This document shows, piece after piece, positions 12,738 through 17,494 of a DNA stretch of 17,494 bases (the stretch's first letter is position 1; each line of letters begins with the position of its first letter). Source of the stretch: an uncultured bacterium (GTDB lineage Bacteria; Patescibacteriota; Microgenomatia; UBA1400; PJMF01); the NCBI GenBank assembly GCA_903959355.1, contig CAJBWJ010000004.1, forward strand, positions 1 through 17,494, written 5' to 3'. The translations under genes were made by a program, and so were the position numbers. Below the pieces are notes generated by a model. The model did not search any database and was not told the origin of the DNA. It was given only the letters and a program-made list of their open reading frames with translations.

Positions 12738-13520
12738 ATGTCCAAAAACCTCCTCATCACCGGTGCCTCAAGTGGTATCGGAAAAGCTGTCGCTCTGGAA
12801 TTTGCCAAGAGAGATGGTTCCAAAAATCATTTAATTTTAGTTGCTCGCAACAGAGAAAAACTGGAAGGCGTAGCTGAAGAAGCCAGATCTTTTGGTGCAG
12901 AAGTCAGTGTCTTAACTGCTGATTTTGGCCAAAAAGAATCCATCGCCAAACTTTTCATTGATTTAGAGAAAAGCTTTCCAATTCTCGATTTAGTTTTTAA
13001 CAACGCCGGCCTAGGTTTTGTGAAAGAAGCTCATTTATTAACTGATGATGAAGTGGAGCAGATCATTGATGTTAATGTCAAAGGCATGATTCTAGTTGGC
13101 AAAAAAGCCGCCAATATCATGATTAAACAAGGTTATGGTCACATTATTTTCACTTCTTCTCTAGCTGGTTATGTGCTTTTACCAAAATGGTCAGTTTATT
13201 GTGCCAGCAAATGGGGAATTACTGCTTTTGCCAATATTCTGCGTCAAGAAACTAGTAAGTTTGGAGTTAAAATCACCACCGTTCATCCTGGACCAGTGAA
13301 GACAGAATTTTTTGATAGCAATAAAGCCGATGTTGACCTAAGCGGCTCAGAAAAATCTATGCCAGCGATTCCAGTTGAAGATGTTTCTGGAGCAATCTAC
13401 GAAATAGCTTACACGGATAAAGAAAGAATTTTTTGTCCACCTTCTTTAGGTGTATCAGCAGAAGCTTTTAGACTTTTTCCAAAATTCATGAAAAAAGTTT
13501 TTGCTAAATTAGTCAAATAG
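12738..13520 (+). CDS. Short-chain dehydrogenase/reductase (SDR)
   Basis: This 260-aa classical SDR oxidoreductase has NAD(P)-binding TGASSGIG at 8-15, VARNREKL after strand 2 (an Arg here favours NADPH), NNAG at about 90-93, the catalytic Ser in FTSSLAG, and the YxxxK pair in VYCASK. HPGPVKTEFF follows, as in DltE/YqjQ-like members of the family. Substrate specificity cannot be read from sequence. The C-terminus (about 225-260) is hydrophobic and basic (FRLFPKFMKKVFAKLVK), perhaps a membrane-facing helix as in some SDRs acting on lipids; this is inference. The gene is unusual here because it has a long structured leader. It is followed by the recQ promoter and is probably a single-gene unit. 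Confidence 0.93.
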   Translation: MSKNLLITGASSGIGKAVALEFAKRDGSKNHLILVARNREKLEGVAEEARSFGAEVSVLTADFGQKESIAKLFIDLEKSFPILDLVFNNAGLGFVKEAHLLTDDEVEQIIDVNVKGMILVGKKAANIMIKQGYGHIIFTSSLAGYVLLPKWSVYCASKWGITAFANILRQETSKFGVKITTVHPGPVKTEFFDSNKADVDLSGSEKSMPAIPVEDVSGAIYEIAYTDKERIFCPPSLGVSAEAFRLFPKFMKKVFAKLVK

Positions 13521-13553
13521 GCTTTTGTAAACTTTCTTGCAAACTGCTTTTGT

Positions 13554-13559
13554 TATAAA
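13554..13559 (+). promoter_or_regulatory. Extended -10 (TG-T-TATAAA) for recQ (leaderless)
   Basis: TGTTATAAA ends 6 nt before GTG 13566. There is no Shine-Dalgarno, and the position supports GTG as the start of a leaderless mRNA. Confidence 0.45.
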
Positions 13560-13565
13560 AAAGCA

Positions 13566-15041
13566 GTGCTAAATAATGAAAAATTAGCTACTGAAACGCT
13601 GCTTAAATTTTTTGGTTTTGCCGGTTTTCGTCCCGGACAATTAGAGATTGTTTTAGCTATTTTAGATGAATTAGACATCCTGGCAATCTTACCAACTGGT
13701 GGCGGCAAATCCTTGTGTTTTCAAGTGCCTGCTTTGATTTTTCCTGGCACCAGCTTGGTTATTTCACCTTTAATTTCTCTCATGAAAGATCAAGTTGATC
13801 ACTTGGAAAAAGCCGGTGTCAGCGCTACTTACCTGAGTAGTAATCTTAGCAGAGAAGAAATAGATAAGCGCTTAACTAAATTATCAAATGGAGAATACAA
13901 ACTTTTTTATTTAGCTCCAGAGCGATTGGAAAATAAAAAAATTATTGAAATTTGCCAGCAAATAAATATTTCATATTTAGTGGTCGATGAGGCTCATTGC
14001 ATCAGTTTATGGGGTCATCAGTTCCGTCCAAGTTATCAAAAAATTCCAGAATTCATAGAAAAAATTCAAAAAAATAATAAAAAAATTGCTATAGCAGCTT
14101 TCACTGCTACTGCTACAAGTCTAGTTTGCGAAGAAATTAAAAAATTTCTGAAGCTTCAAAAGCCAACAATTTTTAGTGGTGGTTTTCTACGCAAAAATTT
14201 AATTTTTCATAATTTAGTTTGTGAAGATAATTGGACTAAAAATACTTACTTATTTAAATTACTAAAAGATCATCAAACAGAAAATTTCATTATCTATTGC
14301 TCCACAAGAATAGAATGTGAAAGATTGTTTAAGTTAATTAAGTTTTATGATTTTAGAAATATTTATGAGCTAGATATTTATCACGGTGGCTTAGAAAAAA
14401 ATAAAAGAGAGCAAAGTCAAAATAAGTTTTTGAGTGGTCAAACAAAAATTATGATTGCTACAAATGCTTTTGGTATGGGCGTTGATAAAAGTGACATTAG
14501 AATAGTTATTCATTATCAAATTTCAGCTAATTTAGAAAATTATTATCAAGAAGCAGGCAGAGCTGGTCGCGACGGAAAGATGAGTTTTGTTTATTTGTTA
14601 TATTCGGAAAAAGATTTATTAATTCAAGCTGCCATGATTAATAATAGCTACGAAGACTTAGAAAATCAGAGACGCCAAATAGAAATAGATAAATTATCTA
14701 CCATAAAGAAATATGCTTTAAGCAAAACTTGTTTGCAAACAAAAATAATTAATTATTTTGGCCAAAATAATAAAGAGAGTAGCTGTAAAAATTGCTATAA
14801 CTGTCTAAAAATAAAAATCGAATTAAATGAATTAGAAAAAGAATTCGTAAAAAAATTAGAAATAATAAATCAAAAATATTTAGATAAAATTAACTGTAAA
14901 AACCTGCCAAATCTTTTTACGATCAGACAAATGGAGCTTATGGCAATTTTAGAACCAAAAAATATAAGTGATCTACGAAAAATCCCTGGAGTTGGAAGTG
15001 ATATAATATATTTCTATGCAAATCAAAGAATTGGTAGCTAA
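13566..15041 (+). CDS. recQ: RecQ-family ATP-dependent DNA helicase, short form
   Basis: This 491-aa 3'-5' superfamily 2 helicase acts in recombination and repair. Motif 0 is FGFAGFRPGQ (16-25), Walker A LPTGGGKS (42-49), DEAH at 141-144, AFTATAT in motif III, and GMGVDKSDIRIVIHY with YYQEAGRAGRDG in motifs V-VI. The zinc site is a C then CxxCxxC (SCKNCYNC). In the aromatic-rich loop CISLWGHQFRPSY the usual Gln of CISQWGH is Leu, a change in a segment that couples DNA binding to ATPase. After the zinc site only about 80 residues remain, ending in a degenerate HRDC-like LRKIPGVGSDIIYFYANQRI, so the RQC winged helix is missing. The GTG start is chosen from the -10 position. Its last 26 nt overlap the MazG-like gene. 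Confidence 0.93.
   Translation: MLNNEKLATETLLKFFGFAGFRPGQLEIVLAILDELDILAILPTGGGKSLCFQVPALIFPGTSLVISPLISLMKDQVDHLEKAGVSATYLSSNLSREEIDKRLTKLSNGEYKLFYLAPERLENKKIIEICQQINISYLVVDEAHCISLWGHQFRPSYQKIPEFIEKIQKNNKKIAIAAFTATATSLVCEEIKKFLKLQKPTIFSGGFLRKNLIFHNLVCEDNWTKNTYLFKLLKDHQTENFIIYCSTRIECERLFKLIKFYDFRNIYELDIYHGGLEKNKREQSQNKFLSGQTKIMIATNAFGMGVDKSDIRIVIHYQISANLENYYQEAGRAGRDGKMSFVYLLYSEKDLLIQAAMINNSYEDLENQRRQIEIDKLSTIKKYALSKTCLQTKIINYFGQNNKESSCKNCYNCLKIKIELNELEKEFVKKLEIINQKYLDKINCKNLPNLFTIRQMELMAILEPKNISDLRKIPGVGSDIIYFYANQRIGS
15002..15007 (+). promoter_or_regulatory. Extended -10 (TG-A-TATAAT) inside recQ for the MazG-like gene
   Basis: TGATATAAT lies in the last codons of recQ and ends 8 nt before ATG 15016. 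It is a perfect extended -10 and would give a leaderless mRNA for the MazG-like gene independent of recQ. The recQ codons here (GVGSDIIYF) carry both functions. Confidence 0.45.
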
Positions 15042-15345
15042 GTATCAGGAGATTGCTGATTTTCTAAACAATCATTGGCCACTCAAAGATCATAATCAAA
15101 GAGTTTTCGCTCGCACTATGAAAGTAGTTGAAGAGCTTGGTGAATTATCAGATGAAATTCTGACAAGCATGAATCTACAACGTGACTCAAAAATTGCCAA
15201 ATTTTCTAGAGAAAATCTAGAAGATGAATTCGCCGATGTGCTTGGCTCATTAGTTCTGCTTGGCTGTGAATTAGATATTGATATAGAAAAAGTCATCACA
15301 AAAAAAATTAAATTTACCAGAGAACGTTTTGAGATGGATAAATAG
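15016..15345 (+). CDS. MazG-like nucleoside triphosphate pyrophosphohydrolase
   Basis: This 109-aa all-alpha NTP pyrophosphatase shows the Mg-binding ExxE...ExxD arrangement: EELGELSDE at about 40-48, then ENLEDEFADVLGSLVLL at about 65-82. Such enzymes remove non-canonical or excess (d)NTPs, or ppGpp in E. coli MazG; this single-domain form is closer to the short MazG-like proteins. It overlaps recQ by 26 nt in another frame, which suggests coupled expression with a repair helicase, and it also has its own -10 inside recQ. No Shine-Dalgarno is present. It ends 2 nt before the stop codon of the convergent elp3, with no room for a terminator. Confidence 0.9.
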   Translation: MQIKELVAKYQEIADFLNNHWPLKDHNQRVFARTMKVVEELGELSDEILTSMNLQRDSKIAKFSRENLEDEFADVLGSLVLLGCELDIDIEKVITKKIKFTRERFEMDK

Positions 15346-15347
15346 AT

Positions 15348-17168
15348 TTAGTCTTCTATTTTTCTCAAGTCCAAAAATTGATAAAGCTCTCCGTCTGTAA
15401 ATCCTCTTTTTCTGTAATATTCTTTTGTGCCAATCGCTGAAATGACCGCTAATTTTGAATAACCAACTTTCTTACTTAAAGCAGCCGCTTTGGCAATTAA
15501 TTTTTTACCAAAACCAAAGTGCTGAGCATCTTCACCTTCTTTTTGACCAATGGCTAAGCTACGACCATAGACGTGAATCTCACGAATCATGGCAGCGCCA
15601 TCCAACTCGTCAATCACTTGGTTCTTTTTTTCGAGTGGCAAACTAAGACGCAAAAAAGCCAAAATTTTATCTTGATAAGTAAATTGTAGGAATTTTTCTT
15701 GACTAACACTGGTTTTGTAATTTTTAATTTGTAGTTTTACTTCATCCATTTCAAAACTCTGAGAACGAATTTCTCTCGAACGGATATCCTGCATTTTTTG
15801 ATTGGTTTTTATGGCGTGTTGTTCCGCAATTTGTCTAAAGTTAGACTTAGTATTGCCGACCACAATGTCCTGAGATGGAATGTCACGAATCATACGGGTA
15901 ATACGACAATAGAGCGGAGTATGAGTGAGCGTAAAAGCAGTGATCTCCAATAATTCTTCGTAAGAATAAGGTTTCCACAAACCTTTTTTGTAATATTTCA
16001 TTAGTTCAGCTGTTTCAATGAGTGAGCATGGATAAATTTTTAATTCATCGGGACGAAAATCTTGATCTTTAAAAAGTCTGGCAAAATCTCTCTTGTCTTT
16101 GGCCACACTACCACCATAAAGATTAGCCATGAAATGAATGTGTAATTTAAAACCAGCTTGTCTAAGCAGAGAAAAAGCTTTTCTAACTACGGCTACGTTA
16201 TGACCTCTTTTATTTTTGCGTAAAATTTCATCATCTAGCGACTGAATACCAAGCTGCACTTTGGTAGCACCGAGGCGACGAATATTTTTAACACTTTCTG
16301 GAGTGATTTCATCAGGACGAGTTTCAATAACTAAACCGACACTTCTTTGTAAAGCTGTTTCATTTTTGACTTGCTCTAGCTCCAATTCTTCCCAATTGGC
16401 TTTTTGATATTTCACTACACCTAAAGCATTTTCTGGTTGCAAATAATATTTGCTAATCAGTTCATTGTAAGTTTCAGAAATGTCTTCACCTTTGATTTGT
16501 AATTCAGAAAAATTTTCTTTATTTTCACTAGCATTGATATTCAAAAAAGATTTAGTCTTCCATTTTTTTTCACTTTCTTTGAATTTTTTTTGAAAATCTT
16601 GGTATTTTTCTTGAATTTTTAAAGAGTCATTTTTAGTTTGAAAATCATTCAAAGCTCTAAAACATTCTTTGACAAACCAAATCTGGTAAGACAATGGATA
16701 AGCTGTCCAAGTACCACCTAAAATAATTAGTTCAACTTTATCCACCTGATGACCCATGGAGTTAAGCGCTTCTAGACGATTGGTAACCTGCAAATATGGG
16801 TCAAAATAATTCTTTTCAGCTCGCTGCGCACCTGGCTCTTCAGCTAAATAGCTTTTTGGCATGCGTAGATCATTGGGACAAAAGATGCATTTTCCAGGAC
16901 ATGGATAAGGTTTAGTCAAAACTGTAACTGGCGCCACACCAGAAAGAGTGCGGACCGGTTTCATGAGAATTTTTTCCACGAGTTTTGGATTAAATTTCTT
17001 TAAACCTTGCGTGCCTGCAAGTTTTTTATATTGTTCGATAATGCCAGCATAGTTCCAATGAGAACCATCAGCTTTTTGATATTTTTTAATCAAACGCAGC
17101 AAATCATCAATCGGTTTATCGAGATTATTTTCCAAATCCTTTAGTAGAGAAATCATGTCATTTGCCAT
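15348..17168 (-). CDS. elp3: Elp3-type tRNA wobble-uridine modifying enzyme (radical SAM + GNAT)
   Basis: This 606-aa enzyme is expected to place a carboxymethyl group on C5 of U34 in tRNA, using SAM and acetyl-CoA. The N-terminal tRNA-binding region (1-75) is followed by PVRTLSGVAPVTVLTKPYPC leading into the iron-sulfur motif C90-PGK-C94-IF-C97. Then come LIILGGTWTAYP (148-158), VGLVIETRPDEIT (277-289) and QLGIQSLDDEIL. The C-terminal GNAT domain (about 490-600) has MIREIHVYG, QHFGFGKKLIAKA and VISAIGTKEYYRKRGF, all typical of Elp3. Residues about 175-255 form a Lys/Glu-rich stretch that looks longer than in most relatives. Stand-alone Elp3, without Elp1 or Elp2, is known in archaea and some bacteria including CPR. 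A Trm9-like methyltransferase gene starts 43 nt away on the other strand. Confidence 0.94.
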   Translation of the reverse strand: MANDMISLLKDLENNLDKPIDDLLRLIKKYQKADGSHWNYAGIIEQYKKLAGTQGLKKFNPKLVEKILMKPVRTLSGVAPVTVLTKPYPCPGKCIFCPNDLRMPKSYLAEEPGAQRAEKNYFDPYLQVTNRLEALNSMGHQVDKVELIILGGTWTAYPLSYQIWFVKECFRALNDFQTKNDSLKIQEKYQDFQKKFKESEKKWKTKSFLNINASENKENFSELQIKGEDISETYNELISKYYLQPENALGVVKYQKANWEELELEQVKNETALQRSVGLVIETRPDEITPESVKNIRRLGATKVQLGIQSLDDEILRKNKRGHNVAVVRKAFSLLRQAGFKLHIHFMANLYGGSVAKDKRDFARLFKDQDFRPDELKIYPCSLIETAELMKYYKKGLWKPYSYEELLEITAFTLTHTPLYCRITRMIRDIPSQDIVVGNTKSNFRQIAEQHAIKTNQKMQDIRSREIRSQSFEMDEVKLQIKNYKTSVSQEKFLQFTYQDKILAFLRLSLPLEKKNQVIDELDGAAMIREIHVYGRSLAIGQKEGEDAQHFGFGKKLIAKAAALSKKVGYSKLAVISAIGTKEYYRKRGFTDGELYQFLDLRKIED

Positions 17169-17178
17169 CAGGATGTTT

Positions 17179-17184
17179 ATTATA
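17179..17184 (-). promoter_or_regulatory. -10 box (TATAAT) for elp3
   Basis: On the minus strand a perfect TATAAT ends 10 nt before the ATG, giving a leader of about 3 nt. No Shine-Dalgarno is present. Confidence 0.5.
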
Positions 17185-17198
17185 TCTTAGATCTGACA

Positions 17199-17204
17199 TA
17201 AAAT
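17199..17204 (+). promoter_or_regulatory. -10 box (TAAAAT) for the Trm9-like gene
   Basis: TAAAAT ends 7 nt before ATG 17212 (4 nt before the alternative ATG 17209). It lies only 14 nt from the -10 of elp3, so the two divergent promoters overlap almost completely and are likely to be controlled together. Confidence 0.45.
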
Positions 17205-17211
17205 AGCCATG

Positions 17212-17494
17212 ATGCGCAAATATTTAATCAAAGCCTTCAATCAACTTAATCAAGATTTTTACAATCAAATCAGTAATGATTTTAGCGAAACTCGTAATTT
17301 TGCTTGGCATGGTTGGGATGAGCTGATGAAACAGCTGCCAAAAAAACAGAATTTAAAAGTTCTAGATATCGCCTGCGGCAATGGTCGTTTTGTGGAATTT
17401 CTAGAGAAAAATCTTGGAGAAAATAATTTTTCTTATTTAGGTTTGGACAACTCCGCAGGTTTGCTCAAAATTGCCAAAAATAAATTTGAGAAAC
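17212..17494 (+). CDS. Class I SAM-dependent methyltransferase, Trm9/ALKBH8-like, 5' part only
   Basis: The frame runs off the right edge after 94 codons. The start is ATG 17212 or the preceding in-frame ATG 17209; the first-listed fits the -10 distance better. The visible part has FYNQISNDFSETRNFAWHGW, closely matching the Trm9/ALKBH8 pattern VYNEIAPHFSxTRxxxWPxV, then SAM-binding motif I VLDIACGNGRF and motif II LGLDNSAGLLKIAK, where Trm9 has GxDRSxGLIxxA. Trm9 methylates cm5U34 in tRNA to mcm5U34, using the product of Elp3, which is encoded divergently next door. The methyltransferase fold is certain; the Trm9 assignment rests on one recognised N-terminal motif and on the neighbour. The remainder is outside the window. 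Confidence 0.85.
   Translation, partial: MRKYLIKAFNQLNQDFYNQISNDFSETRNFAWHGWDELMKQLPKKQNLKVLDIACGNGRFVEFLEKNLGENNFSYLGLDNSAGLLKIAKNKFEK

Noticed and set aside
1..17494. CRISPR array, insertion sequence, integron or prophage
   Set aside because: No spaced direct repeats, transposase or integrase motifs, terminal inverted repeats or phage genes were seen.

Overview
This AT-rich window, bounded by two partial genes, reads as chromosomal DNA of a bacterium. The likeliest source is the Patescibacteria/Candidate Phyla Radiation (CPR) group. The reasons are an Elp3-type radical SAM/GNAT protein, a MurE-type ligase that lacks the usual N-terminal UDP-binding domain, short spacers, tRNAs without encoded CCA, and mostly compact single-copy housekeeping genes. 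The lineage is inferred, not proven. UGA acts as a stop: it ends the response regulator and the ABC transporter exactly where their families end. That argues against the UGA=Gly code of Gracilibacteria/Absconditabacteria. I see no mobile element, CRISPR array or prophage.

Layout. 1-2068: the 3' half of PRPP synthetase (prs), a prolyl-tRNA synthetase without the INS editing domain (proS), and a DUF4258-like protein. 2069-2294: a gene-free stretch with three adjacent hairpins and a good -10 box. 2295-3533: a DHH-like phosphoesterase and a HIT hydrolase in one operon. 3538-4191 (minus): an orphan OmpR-type response regulator, divergent from rpsU (bS21, 4291-4545). A bidirectional terminator separates rpsU from a convergent coiled-coil gene (4656-5153, minus). 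5230-5564: RNase P RNA (rnpB). 5603-7105 (minus): comM. 7209-9824: a murE-murC pair. 9881-10056: tRNA-Leu(UAA) and tRNA-Pro(UGG) with a terminator. 10178-10558 (minus): a small protein with HELQH. 10744-12513: an Atm1-like ABC exporter. 12738-13520: a short-chain dehydrogenase behind a strongly structured 5' leader. 13566-15345: recQ overlapping a MazG-like gene. 15348-17168 (minus): Elp3, divergent from a partial Trm9-like methyltransferase (17212 to the edge).

How it works together. Most genes are general housekeeping: nucleotide supply and clean-up (prs, DHH, HIT, MazG), translation (proS, bS21, two tRNAs, RNase P, Elp3), cell wall (murE, murC), and DNA uptake and repair (comM, recQ).

Two signals stand out. 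First, the Elp3 gene sits head to head with a methyltransferase whose N-terminus matches Trm9/ALKBH8. Together they would make and then methylate a carboxymethyl group on the wobble uridine of tRNA, a route best known from eukaryotes. Second, about ten genes have a -10-like hexamer only 6-10 nt before the start codon and no Shine-Dalgarno sequence, which implies leaderless mRNAs. The gene for ribosomal protein bS21 instead has a normal leader and a near-perfect Shine-Dalgarno. That contrast recalls the bS21/anti-Shine-Dalgarno control known in Bacteroidota.
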